DNA of 64,000 nt, taken from positions 62,001-126,000 of the forward strand of contig NZ_FNFE01000001.1 in the NCBI RefSeq assembly GCF_900100335.1, written 5' to 3'. The DNA comes from Natronorubrum texcoconense (GTDB lineage: Archaea > Halobacteriota > Halobacteria > Halobacteriales > Natrialbaceae). The first letter of the stretch is position 1, and each line of letters starts with the position of its first letter. A program made the translations under genes and the position numbers. This document shows, one piece after another, positions 8,434-16,447 of the stretch. The notes beneath the pieces are model-generated. The model was not told where the DNA came from, made no database searches, and saw only the letters and a program-made list of their open reading frames with translations.

Positions 8434-8531
8434 CTCACTCGCGGTCGGCCGAGTGCAGGACGCGATACGACTCGCGGTCGTCGCGGACCGGAGCGCAGTC
8501 TATATCCCAGCAGGAATGGTACGATTCCGTG

Positions 8532-8882
8532 ATGGTCGCAATCATCGGATCGGTCGTCGCGTTCGTCGTCGCACTGCTCGTCGGTGGATTAGCGATCTAC
8601 GCCGGAGCATCGATCGTCGCCGACGTCGACAACTACTCCTACGCGGTCGTGACCGCACTCGTCGGTGCGATCGCGTGGGCGCTGACGGTCTGGATTCCGC
8701 TGTTCGGGCCGCTGTTCGCGCTGCTCGCCTGGATCTGGGTCATCAACTGGCGGTACCCCGGCGGCTGGATCGACGCCGCTCTCATCGGGCTCGCAGCCTG
8801 GATCTCCGCCCTGGTGATCCTCTTCGTGCTCAACAGCGTCTTCGGACTCGGCGTCAGCGCGTTCGGCGTTCCGGGCGCGTAG
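8532..8882 (+). CDS. Four-helix integral membrane protein, unknown (116 aa)
   Basis: Almost the whole protein is hydrophobic: segments at about residues 2-25, 38-55, 57-73 and 83-105, with a PGGWIDA turn before the last. I do not recognise a family. A TATA-like CTATATCCC at about 8500-8508 is about 28 bases before the start, consistent with a leaderless mRNA. GTG 8529 directly precedes ATG 8532 and either could be used. It converges on the riboflavin synthase gene, with 9 bases between stops. Confidence 0.75.
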   Translation: MVAIIGSVVAFVVALLVGGLAIYAGASIVADVDNYSYAVVTALVGAIAWALTVWIPLFGPLFALLAWIWVINWRYPGGWIDAALIGLAAWISALVILFVLNSVFGLGVSAFGVPGA

Positions 8883-8891
8883 AACCGTTTC

Positions 8892-9497
8892 TCAGTCGAA
8901 CCGCGCCTCGAGCAGCCGTTCGACGTACTTCGCGAGCACGTCGACCTCGAGGTGGACGTGATCGCCGATCTCCTTCTCCGAGAGCGTCGTGAGATCGTAC
9001 GTCGTCGGGATGATCGCGACGGTGACGCGATCGGTCTCCTCGTCCAGGTTCGCGACGGTCAGACTGATTCCGTCGAGCGTGATCGATCCCTTTTCGACGA
9101 CGTAGCGGCCGTACCCCTCGGGGAGTTCGAACTCGAAGAACCAATCCTCTTCGACGGATTCGATATTCGAGACCGTCGCGACCGCGTCGACGTGGCCCTG
9201 CACGACGTGGCCGTCGAACCGGCCGTCGGCCGGCATCGCGCGCTCGAGGTTGACGGCGTCGCCTTCCTCGAGATCGCCCAGATAGGTCCGGTCGACCGTC
9301 TCGGTCGCGAGGAAGACCTCGAACCACGCTCGTTCCTCGAAGCGCTCGACGGTGAGACAGACGCCGCTGACGCTGATACTCTGGCCGTGCTCGAGTCCCG
9401 CCGCGACTTCGTCGGCCCCGATCCGAAGCCGCAGGCCGTCCACGGTGCGCTCCCGCGCGACGATCTCGCCGGTCTCCTCGACGATTCCCGTAAACAT
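8892..9497 (-). CDS. ribE: Riboflavin synthase, alpha-subunit type
   Basis: A 201-residue protein with two lumazine-binding barrels: the first begins MFTGIVEETGEI, the second at about residue 97 with HVVQGHVDAVATV. It dismutates two 6,7-dimethyl-8-ribityllumazine to riboflavin and the pyrimidinedione, in the cytoplasm as a trimer. GVCLTV and the second-half counterpart GISLTVANL are conserved substrate-binding loops. Length equals the bacterial family. This is the bacterial-type enzyme rather than the distinct synthase of methanogens, as is usual in haloarchaea. No other rib gene is adjacent. Confidence 0.93.
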   Translation of the reverse strand: MFTGIVEETGEIVARERTVDGLRLRIGADEVAAGLEHGQSISVSGVCLTVERFEERAWFEVFLATETVDRTYLGDLEEGDAVNLERAMPADGRFDGHVVQGHVDAVATVSNIESVEEDWFFEFELPEGYGRYVVEKGSITLDGISLTVANLDEETDRVTVAIIPTTYDLTTLSEKEIGDHVHLEVDVLAKYVERLLEARFD

Positions 9498-9633
9498 ACT
9501 CGAACGTACCAGCCGACGGATAAAGGCGTTCTGAACCCGTCATGCGTCTCAGTTCTGATACGCCATTCTCCCGACTACCGATGGACGAATTCAGTCGCCG
9601 TCCTTTTGTCCGCACCCGCGCTATCACCGCGCA

Positions 9634-9888
9634 ATGACCGGTATCATCGACACGATCAAACTCGCGGGGACGCTCGTGCTCGCGATTCCCGCCGCGCTCG
9701 CCGGCCTCGAGTTCCTGCTCGTTCGCGGGGAGACCGCGACCGGGGGGATTCTGCTCGTGCTCGCCGTCACGCTCGTGATCGTCCAGCACCGCGTGACGCT
9801 CCCGACCGATCTGCCGGGCATGGCCGCCAAGCGAGTAATCGGATCGATGGCGAGCGAGCCGGAATCCGAACCGGACGACGACGAGTAA
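9634..9888 (+). CDS. Small membrane protein, haloarchaeal (84 aa)
   Basis: Two predicted transmembrane helices (about residues 5-29 and 36-53) followed by a short polar tail ending in an acidic EPESEPDDDE. MTGIIDTIKLAGTLVLAIPA is a typical start for a haloarchaeal conserved hypothetical (DUF7533-like, from memory). No functional motif is visible. It is a single gene between riboflavin synthase, which is divergent, and the transporter pair. Confidence 0.7.
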   Translation: MTGIIDTIKLAGTLVLAIPAALAGLEFLLVRGETATGGILLVLAVTLVIVQHRVTLPTDLPGMAAKRVIGSMASEPESEPDDDE

Positions 9889-10011
9889 GGGCCGTTTCCG
9901 CTCGCGATCGAGCGGGAAACAGCGTCGGCGCGGAAGACGCGTGAGGATAACGGGTTTCCTCTCCCCCTTCCATGGTCGACTTTCGGTTTATGCAGATTGA
10001 CACTCACCAGT

Positions 10012-10164
10012 ATGGATATGGTTCACATTGCCCTGTCCGGACTGCCGATTGGCACGACACTCGCAGTATTGGTAACGATGCTGATGCCAGTCGTAGCGTA
10101 CCTGTTGTATCGAATCGACGCTCAGCGCGGAGACGGGCGCGTAACCGTCTTCGGAAAACGGTGA
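10012..10164 (+). CDS. Small single-pass membrane partner of the symporter (50 aa)
   Basis: The frame from ATG 10012 gives MDMVHIALSGLPIGTTLAVL and a hydrophobic helix through VTMLMPVVAYLLYRI, ending in a basic GRVTVFGKR. Its stop lies 5 bases before the symporter ATG at 10170 (or overlaps a GTG at 10161), so translation is probably coupled. Small one-pass proteins encoded beside SSS-family transporters are known (DUF3311, YhdT); this one has a similar position but I cannot match it to either. A second Met at residue 3 is an alternative start. Confidence 0.65.
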   Translation: MDMVHIALSGLPIGTTLAVLVTMLMPVVAYLLYRIDAQRGDGRVTVFGKR

Positions 10165-10169
10165 TCGCG

Positions 10170-11627
10170 ATGGCGGAATTTCAACTGCAGTTGACGTTCG
10201 GGCTGTTCCTCCTGTCCCTGATCGCGATCGGCATCTACTTTTTCGTGACGACCGAGACGAAGCAGCTCTCGGAGTACATGCTAGCGGATCGAGACGTCGG
10301 TACGTGGCCGATCGCGATCTCCGAAGTCGCGTCGGTCGCCAGCGGTTGGACGTTCTTCGCGTGGGTCGGCGTCGGCTTCACAGTCGGCCTCAGCGGGCTC
10401 TGGTTTTCGATCACGATGCTCCTGATCGTCCTCTTCATGTACCGATACATCGCGCCGACCTTTCGGCGCGAATCCGAGCGCATGAACAGCCAGACCGTCG
10501 CCGACCACCTCGCGTTATTTTTCCGTGACAACTGGTACGGGTCAGCCATTCGCCTTGTCGCGACCATCTCGGTTGTCGTGTTCATGGTGTCGTATATCGG
10601 CGCCCAGATCATCGCCGTCGGCGAGGCGATGGATATCGCTCTCGGCATCGACTACACGACAGCCGTGTTAGTCGGCGGCGTCGCGGTCGCGCTCTACACT
10701 ACGCTCGGTGGATTCAACGCGTCCGTTTGGACGGACATGCTCCAGGGCGGACTCGTGTTCTTGGCGGTCATCGCACTCCCGATTGCGATGGTCGCCGAGA
10801 TCGGCGGCTGGTCCGCATTCGTTACTGAGACAACAGCGACGGACCCGTCCCTCCTATCGATGACGGCTGGAGACACGGGGATGGCCCTCACAGTTGCGGC
10901 GCTCGCTTGGATCACATTCGCGTTCGGCGCGATCGGGCAGCCCCATGGATTAATGCGATTTCAAGCGATCCGATCCGAGCGCATCGTTAGTGCTGCGTCG
11001 GTCATCGCGGTCACGTTTCAGGCCCTGCGACTGACCGTTCCGCTCATCATGGGAGCTGCTGGTCGGGTCCTCTACGAGGGAGTGATTGACGACCCAGAAC
11101 TGGTCGCGATGCACGCTATCGTCGACCTCTTTCCCGGCTGGTTCGCCGGCCTGCTGCTCGCGGGGATCATCGGTGCGATCCTCTCGACGTCGGATTCGAT
11201 GATGCTCGTTACGTCCGCGGACGTCACACGGCTGTACGAGGAGTACGCTGACTCTGACGTCTCGGAGCGCACGTTACTTCTCCTCGGGAGGGGAGTCGTC
11301 CTCGCAGCCGCGGCCGTTGGTATCGGGCTCGCGTACGTCCGTCCGGGAACGATCTTCGAAATCATTGAATTCGCGTTCGTCGGACTCGGCGTTTCGCTGG
11401 GGCTGCCGCTGTTCGCGCTCGTGCTCTGGGAGCGGACCACTGCGGCGGGCGTGCTCGCCGCCATCGTCGTCGGCCTGGTCAGTTCGATCGGGAACCTGTA
11501 TTTTCTTCCGGAGTACTTCCCGATCTTCGTCTGGCCGGTAACGCTCGCGGTACTGGTGATCGTCAGTCTCCTCACGGCCGGAGAGGAGACGGCGAGAAAG
11601 ATGGACGCGGCCGCCTCCGGCGACTGA
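10170..11627 (+). CDS. Sodium:solute symporter (SSS family)
   Basis: A 485-residue protein with about 13 transmembrane segments. Typical SSS features are an N-terminal helix, YMLADRDVGTWPIAISEVAS after TM1 (the sodium-binding unwound helix region), a GFNASVWTDMLQGG loop in the middle and LSTSDSMMLVTSADVTR in the TM8 region, where the paired Ser residues bind sodium. It imports an organic solute (amino acid, sugar or carboxylate) with sodium; the substrate is not deducible. Start at ATG 10170; GTG 10161 is an alternative that would overlap the preceding small gene. Confidence 0.88.
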   Translation: MAEFQLQLTFGLFLLSLIAIGIYFFVTTETKQLSEYMLADRDVGTWPIAISEVASVASGWTFFAWVGVGFTVGLSGLWFSITMLLIVLFMYRYIAPTFRRESERMNSQTVADHLALFFRDNWYGSAIRLVATISVVVFMVSYIGAQIIAVGEAMDIALGIDYTTAVLVGGVAVALYTTLGGFNASVWTDMLQGGLVFLAVIALPIAMVAEIGGWSAFVTETTATDPSLLSMTAGDTGMALTVAALAWITFAFGAIGQPHGLMRFQAIRSERIVSAASVIAVTFQALRLTVPLIMGAAGRVLYEGVIDDPELVAMHAIVDLFPGWFAGLLLAGIIGAILSTSDSMMLVTSADVTRLYEEYADSDVSERTLLLLGRGVVLAAAAVGIGLAYVRPGTIFEIIEFAFVGLGVSLGLPLFALVLWERTTAAGVLAAIVVGLVSSIGNLYFLPEYFPIFVWPVTLAVLVIVSLLTAGEETARKMDAAASGD

Positions 11628-11708
11628 CGATCGATGACAATATCGACCGCATAGCACGCTCATTTTCGGCTCCAAACCGAACCTCGGCGCTCCGGGAGAC
11701 AACTGGCC

Positions 11709-12857
11709 TCACTCGAGCAGTGCCGACGGTTCGAGCGACCGCGACGGAGCCTCGAGATACGTCGCCCGCTCGCCGTCCTCGGCTTTGACCAGCAGGTCGG
11801 CGATTCGAAGCCACGCCCCGTCGCCGACGCGGACGGCGGACTCGAGTCGCACGACGCTTCCTGGCTCGATCGCATCGCCGCCCTCGAGCGGGCGTTCGCA
11901 GGGCTCGAGACCGACGCCGGACGCACGCGTCCGGATGTCGTCACCCTCACCGAAGCCGAACGCGCGTACTTCGGCCTCGAGGTCGGCTTCGACGGCAGTG
12001 ACCGACTCCGTGTCTGCAGTCAGCATCGCGGCCGCGGAGCGAAACGACTGCGTCGCGCCGACGTGGGCGCGGCGCTCGCTGCCGCCGTCGCCGTCGACGA
12101 CGAGCGTGCGGACGAGCCCGGCGTGGTAGCCGTCGGGGCCGCGAGGGGCCGTCTCGATGACGATCGGTTCGCCCGCTCGAAGGGGCTCGTGTTCCGTATC
12201 CGGTGTCGAGGGCGTATGCTCGGGATCGGGGTTAACGACCGTGTTTCCCGCGGGAAACGCGCCCGCCGAGACGATGGCTCGGTCGATCGTCGTTCGGAGT
12301 CGGTTCGACGTCACCGGGTCGCCGTCGACCACGAGCGTGCCGTCGTCGAGCGCTGCGTCTGCGAGTAGCGACGCTGCGCCTCGAATGCCGGCGCTCGCGG
12401 CGGCCTGTGCATCTGCGATGCGGTCGCGCTCGGCGTCCGTTTTCCTCGCTCGAGCGCGCTCGAGAGCGTCCGTCGAGGCGAGGGCGAAGCCGGCCTGCTC
12501 GAGGTAGAGCGCGGCGTCGTGTGGCACTCGTGTGGGCGTGAGGGCCGTGCCCGATTCGGTCCGTTCGGCCAGTCGAGTCGCGAGCGCGTTAGCGGGGTGA
12601 GTCGCCGCGTTCTGGCTCGACTCGAGGACCCACTCGTTCCCGTCGAACGCGACTGCGACCGTGGACGTGCCACAGTCGGTGCGCAAATCGTGCTCGAGGG
12701 TCGACAGGCAGTATCGAACGGCTGCATCGTCGTCGGTCCCGACGTGAACGAACGCATCCGCGTTGCGGCGCTCGAGCGTGTCGCGAATCGTCGACTCGAG
12801 GTGCGAGTCGAGAGTCTCGCTCTCGAACCCGCCTGCAGGTCGTTCCGCGTCAGTCAC
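11709..12857 (-). CDS. M24-family (pita-bread) protein, probably catalytically inactive
   Basis: A 382-residue protein with an N-terminal creatinase-like domain (about 1-150) and a C-terminal M24 domain as in Xaa-Pro peptidases. The metal-site signatures are recognisable but degraded: the first Asp is Glu (VIETAPRGPDGYH), the second Asp is Gly (GYHAGLVRT), the His of GHGxGLExHE is Ser and the second His is Cys (ASGVGLEPCERP), and the final Glu is Ala (LRIADLLV); only the Glu in VRLES remains. It is therefore predicted to be a binding or regulatory homologue, not a peptidase. Its ATG overlaps the stop of the upstream helicase gene by 4 bases, indicating coupled translation. Confidence 0.8.
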   Translation of the reverse strand: MTDAERPAGGFESETLDSHLESTIRDTLERRNADAFVHVGTDDDAAVRYCLSTLEHDLRTDCGTSTVAVAFDGNEWVLESSQNAATHPANALATRLAERTESGTALTPTRVPHDAALYLEQAGFALASTDALERARARKTDAERDRIADAQAAASAGIRGAASLLADAALDDGTLVVDGDPVTSNRLRTTIDRAIVSAGAFPAGNTVVNPDPEHTPSTPDTEHEPLRAGEPIVIETAPRGPDGYHAGLVRTLVVDGDGGSERRAHVGATQSFRSAAAMLTADTESVTAVEADLEAEVRAFGFGEGDDIRTRASGVGLEPCERPLEGGDAIEPGSVVRLESAVRVGDGAWLRIADLLVKAEDGERATYLEAPSRSLEPSALLE

Positions 12858-14725
12858 GGCGCTTCGGCTTCGATCTCCTCGCCGTCGGCGTCGGTGTCGA
12901 CCGGCTGCTGGGCCTCCTCGATCAGGTCCTCGAGCGGCGTCTCGAGGCGTTCGTTGTGGAGCAGGACGTCGATCGGAAGCGTCGGCGCGCCGTCGACGAG
13001 GTTCTCGAGCAGGACGAGTCGTTCACGAGCCCGGGACATGCCGACGTAGAAGACGCGGCGTTCGTTGTCCGTGAGGACGGGAACCGGCGAGGTCGTCTTG
13101 GTAAACTCCTTGCAGCCGGGGATGGCCGTCGGATCGTCGACGGTCGCGACCATCTGCTCGACGACCTTCTCGGTGAGGTCGGTGCCGACGATGACGTGGT
13201 CGGCCTCACGTCCCTTCGCGGAGTGGATGGTGCCGACGCGGACGCGGTCGGTCTCCATCTTCGAGTACTCGCCGATGGCGAAGTAGGACTTGACGCTCTT
13301 CTTTTGGAAGTTGGTGACCTTTCGGAGCATGTCCGAAGCGGATGCTGGGCCGGGCATGAACGGGACGTGACCCTGGATGACCTCAGCGGGGATCATGAGC
13401 TCCTCGAGATCCTCGATGCCGGACTCCTCCTGGCGCTCGTCGATCTCGTCGAAGAGCGCGTCGCGGTCGTTGGTGCCGAAGGCCGACTCCTGGAGCATAT
13501 CCGCGAGGCGTCGGGCCTGCAGGCCGGTGACGTCCTCGCCCGCGTCGATCGCCTCGATGGCTCGGACGTACTGGGTGAGTCGGTCGGTCCACATTCGCTG
13601 GTCGGTCAGGGACGTAAACGGCATCCCCTCGGTGATGAACTCGTCGATGAACTGGAACATCTGGTAGCGCGCTCGGAAGAGCACCATGACGGTTCCCTCT
13701 TCGACGATGGATCGCCGAACCAGGCGCACGACGTCGAGCATGGAGGCGTTGCGTCGAGCCTCGACGGACCCGCCCTCCGTGCGCGGTTTGAGGTCCTTGT
13801 CCTGGCGCTTGTCGATGTGGCGGATCTCCTTGTTGACCGCGTTGAGCACGTTCGAGGGGAGCCGATAGGAGTTCGGCAGAATCACGTCGTCGTCGACCTC
13901 CTCGTCGAGCAAGAGCGCGGGGTCGGCGCCCTGCCAGGAGTAGACGACCTGATCGTCGTCGCCGGCGATCAGGACCTGCTTCATGTGGGGTTTCCACTCC
14001 TCGTAGACGTCGTACTGCAGCGTCGTGATGTCCTGAAACTCGTCGATCACGAGGTAGTCGACGCTCGGGAGGAGAGAGCGCTGTTTCACGCGCTCGAGCA
14101 TGTCCGCGAAGCCGATCTTCCCGTTCTCGCCCTTGTAGGCGCGCCAGGCGCGGATCGCTTCGGGGACGTCGATGCGGTCGTCGTCGGAGGGCCACGTCGG
14201 CGTGTACTTGTTGCCCTCCTGGGCGTTCGGATCGATTTCGGGCGGGAGTCGAACCTCCTCTTCGTCCCACTGGAAGGGGACGTCGTACCAGTCGGCGACG
14301 TCGCGACTGGTCCGCTGGAGCCACTGACTCGTCGCGATAACCTTGTTTCCGATCGTGGTCGATCGGGCCGTCCGCCGGCCGGCGCCGCTGTACTCGTCTT
14401 CGTACTCGATGCCGAACTCGTCGCAGAACTCCTCCTTGTCGGACTCGCCGATGACGTCGCTTCGAGAGAGATCGAGCAGCTCGTAGGCCTTCGCGTGCAT
14501 CGTACAGACGTTGCCCTGCAGCGCGCGCGGACTCTCGTCGAGTCGCTCGGCCAATCGTTCGCGAACCTCCTGTGCAGCCGCTCGCGTGTACGAGACGACG
14601 AGGATATCCCGGAACGTCACGCCATCCTGTTCGAGGATTTCTTCGACGTGGTCGAGCAGGGCAGTCGTCTTGCCGCTGCCCGGACCACCGAACAACCGGG
14701 TCACCTTCGTCTCCGTGGTAGCCAT
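12854..14725 (-). CDS. UvrD/Rep-family superfamily 1 DNA helicase
   Basis: A 623-residue SF1A helicase. Walker A is GGPGSGKTTALL at residues 13-24; the DExx box is VIDEFQDI; AGDDDQVVYSWQGADP (motif III region), NSYRLPSNVLNAVN (motif IV) and YVGMSRARERLVLL (motif VI) follow in order. It is expected to unwind DNA 3'-5' with ATP in repair or replication restart. Length is at the short end for UvrD because the 1B/2B insertions are reduced. The gene is first in a two-gene unit with the degenerate M24 protein (4-base overlap). Confidence 0.92.
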   Translation of the reverse strand: MATTETKVTRLFGGPGSGKTTALLDHVEEILEQDGVTFRDILVVSYTRAAAQEVRERLAERLDESPRALQGNVCTMHAKAYELLDLSRSDVIGESDKEEFCDEFGIEYEDEYSGAGRRTARSTTIGNKVIATSQWLQRTSRDVADWYDVPFQWDEEEVRLPPEIDPNAQEGNKYTPTWPSDDDRIDVPEAIRAWRAYKGENGKIGFADMLERVKQRSLLPSVDYLVIDEFQDITTLQYDVYEEWKPHMKQVLIAGDDDQVVYSWQGADPALLLDEEVDDDVILPNSYRLPSNVLNAVNKEIRHIDKRQDKDLKPRTEGGSVEARRNASMLDVVRLVRRSIVEEGTVMVLFRARYQMFQFIDEFITEGMPFTSLTDQRMWTDRLTQYVRAIEAIDAGEDVTGLQARRLADMLQESAFGTNDRDALFDEIDERQEESGIEDLEELMIPAEVIQGHVPFMPGPASASDMLRKVTNFQKKSVKSYFAIGEYSKMETDRVRVGTIHSAKGREADHVIVGTDLTEKVVEQMVATVDDPTAIPGCKEFTKTTSPVPVLTDNERRVFYVGMSRARERLVLLENLVDGAPTLPIDVLLHNERLETPLEDLIEEAQQPVDTDADGEEIEAEAP

Positions 14726-14830
14726 TGTAGCTGTTCAAGGGCGCAATACCCATAAGTCACGTGGATTTTCGTCGGCAAAAATGCCGATGTAGGTACCGAT
14801 TTCGACTGCGAGCGACCGAAGCTAACCGTT

Positions 14831-14989
14831 TCAGGGGTTTCGCGGGGAGCGGGCGGTTCGTACCTCGGCACCGTCGCGAATTTTGTCCTGGCAGTCCGGA
14901 CAGACCCGCGGATTCTCGACACCGCGTGGGGTGAACACGCGAGCGTACGCGTCGGTGACGAACGCGTCGCAGTTTTGGCATTCCGGCAT
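14831..14989 (-). CDS. Zinc-binding micro-protein (52 aa, DUF7563-like)
   Basis: Translation from ATG 14987-14989 gives MPECQNCDAFVTDAYARVF, then VCPDCQDKIRDGAEVR: CxxC at residues 4-7 and again CPDC near 32-35, a compact zinc ribbon. This is a conserved haloarchaeal type, known to me as DUF7563 from memory. The tail is basic (RTARSPRNP), which might contact nucleic acid. An AT-rich ATTATAATG on the minus strand near 15021-15029 is a likely promoter with a short leader. Confidence 0.75.
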   Translation of the reverse strand: MPECQNCDAFVTDAYARVFTPRGVENPRVCPDCQDKIRDGAEVRTARSPRNP

Positions 14990-15206
14990 AGTGGTTCTCA
15001 CTGAACTGTTGGCAATTCATACATTATAATTCTATCGTGCGTTCGGGAAGGAAAATACCGCAGGGCAGCCGATAATCGCTGGCATGCTGGTACCACGGTG
15101 GCGTCGACGAGACCGTTTTCGAGGCCGTGGTCTCGTGGGCCGAGCGACGGCGTCCGCTCTGGGGCTCGAGTGCGCTCGATACTGCGTGAAAACGAGCTGC
15201 GGTCGT

Positions 15207-15392
15207 TCAGACCGTGGGCTCCCAGCCGCAGACGGTGCAGGTGCTGGCGGACGTATCGTGGAGGCCGCCACAGTCCGGGCACTGCTTCTTGTTATACTCT
15301 TGGTCCCACCCGACCCGTTCTACCGTGTGACCGCGGTCCGTAAGGAATTGGTCGATGACGTCGTCACCGGCGTCACTGGGTGAGGTTGCCAT
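15207..15392 (-). CDS. HVO_0416-family zinc-finger protein
   Basis: A 61-residue protein from ATG 15390-15392: MATSPSDAGDDVIDQFLTDR, then CPDCGGLHD and CTVCGWEP, two CxxC pairs 13 residues apart forming a zinc ribbon. The order (N-terminal helix, W-D-x-E-Y-N-K-K-Q before the first knuckle) matches the family I know as HVO_0416. The TATA-like GTTTAATA on the minus strand (15417-15424) is 28 bases upstream, so the mRNA is probably leaderless and the upstream in-frame Met is not used. Role unknown. Confidence 0.82.
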   Translation of the reverse strand: MATSPSDAGDDVIDQFLTDRGHTVERVGWDQEYNKKQCPDCGGLHDTSASTCTVCGWEPTV

Positions 15393-15416
15393 AGGTGTGT
15401 CAATAGCACCCACACT

Positions 15417-15424
15417 ATTAAACT
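15417..15424 (-). promoter_or_regulatory. TATA box of the HVO_0416-like gene
   Basis: TATTAAAC on the plus strand reads GTTTAATA on the minus strand, centred 28 bases before ATG 15392. This spacing fixes the start for a leaderless transcript. Confidence 0.5.
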
Positions 15425-15560
15425 GTGTGGTCGCCCCATATTTCTGCCTCGACCCGATCGATACCCGCTATCGGGTGGCTGTTTCTATCGATCCTCGGTC
15501 GGTTCCAGCGTCGCTGTGCCGACCAGCGGACTTTTCTCGGTCTCGGCCGAATAGCTACCC

Positions 15561-16403
15561 ATGAGCGACCTGCGCCTCGATGCGACCCAGCTCGATCGCT
15601 ACTCGAGACACGTGATCATGGACGAAATCGGGCCCGAGGGCCAGCAACGGCTGCTCGAGAGTTCGGTGCTGGTCGTCGGCGCGGGCGGACTCGGCTCGCC
15701 GGCGATCCAGTACCTCGCGGCGGCCGGGATCGGCCGCCTCGGCATCGTCGACGACGACGTCGTCGAACGGTCGAATCTGCAACGACAGATCGTCCACGGC
15801 GACGACGACGTCGGCCGGCCGAAAGTCGAGAGCGCGGCCGACTACGTCGGCGCACTCAACCCCGACATCGACGTCGAGCCACACGAGACTCGCCTCACGG
15901 CGGACAACGTCGCGACACTGGTCGACGACTACGACGTCGTCCTCGACGCCAGCGACAACTTCGGGACACGCTACCTGCTCAACGACCACTGCGTGCTCAC
16001 CGGCACGCCGCTTTCCCACGGCGCAATCTACCGCTTCGAGGGCCAGGTGACGACGTTTACGAACGAACGCGGCACGGAATCCGATACCGACTCGCCGTGC
16101 TATCGCTGTCTCTTCCCAGAGGCGCCCGAGCCCGGCACCGTCCCCGACTGCGCGACGACGGGCGTTCTCGGCGTCCTCCCCGGCACCGTCGGCTGCATTC
16201 AGGCGACGGAGGTCGTGAAGTACGTCCTCGGCAAGGGCGAACTGCTCGAGGGACGGCTCCTCATGTACGACGCGATGGACATGACCTTCGAGACGGTCGA
16301 CGTTCTGTCGAACCCGTCCTGTCCGGTCTGTGGCGACGAGCCGGCTATCGAGTCGGTCGAAGACGTGAGCTACGAGGGCAGTTGCGAAATTTCGGCGGAT
16401 TAG
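15561..16403 (+). CDS. ubaA: SAMP-activating enzyme E1 (ThiF/MoeB family)
   Basis: A 280-residue E1-like adenylyltransferase. The ATP site is GAGGLGSPAIQYLAAAG (residues 40-56) with the downstream R-S-N-L-Q-R-Q patch (70-76); the probable catalytic Cys is C197 in DCATTG; zinc ligands are C180/C183 (CYRC) and C254/C257 (CPVC). In Haloferax, UbaA adenylates the ubiquitin-like SAMP proteins for protein modification, tRNA thiolation and molybdopterin synthesis. No SAMP gene is adjacent, but two moeA genes lie in the same window, which fits the pathway without showing linkage. Confidence 0.92.
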   Translation: MSDLRLDATQLDRYSRHVIMDEIGPEGQQRLLESSVLVVGAGGLGSPAIQYLAAAGIGRLGIVDDDVVERSNLQRQIVHGDDDVGRPKVESAADYVGALNPDIDVEPHETRLTADNVATLVDDYDVVLDASDNFGTRYLLNDHCVLTGTPLSHGAIYRFEGQVTTFTNERGTESDTDSPCYRCLFPEAPEPGTVPDCATTGVLGVLPGTVGCIQATEVVKYVLGKGELLEGRLLMYDAMDMTFETVDVLSNPSCPVCGDEPAIESVEDVSYEGSCEISAD

Positions 16404-16447
16404 TCGGCCGGTTCGCCGGTTCGGCCGCCTCTTCTCGACTCAGTTCG

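Noticed and set aside
12956-14755. Open frame of about 600 codons antisense to the helicase
   Set aside because: Composition (Val/Leu/Asp-rich without motifs) is the mirror of GC-rich helicase codons; the helicase strand has all SF1 motifs.
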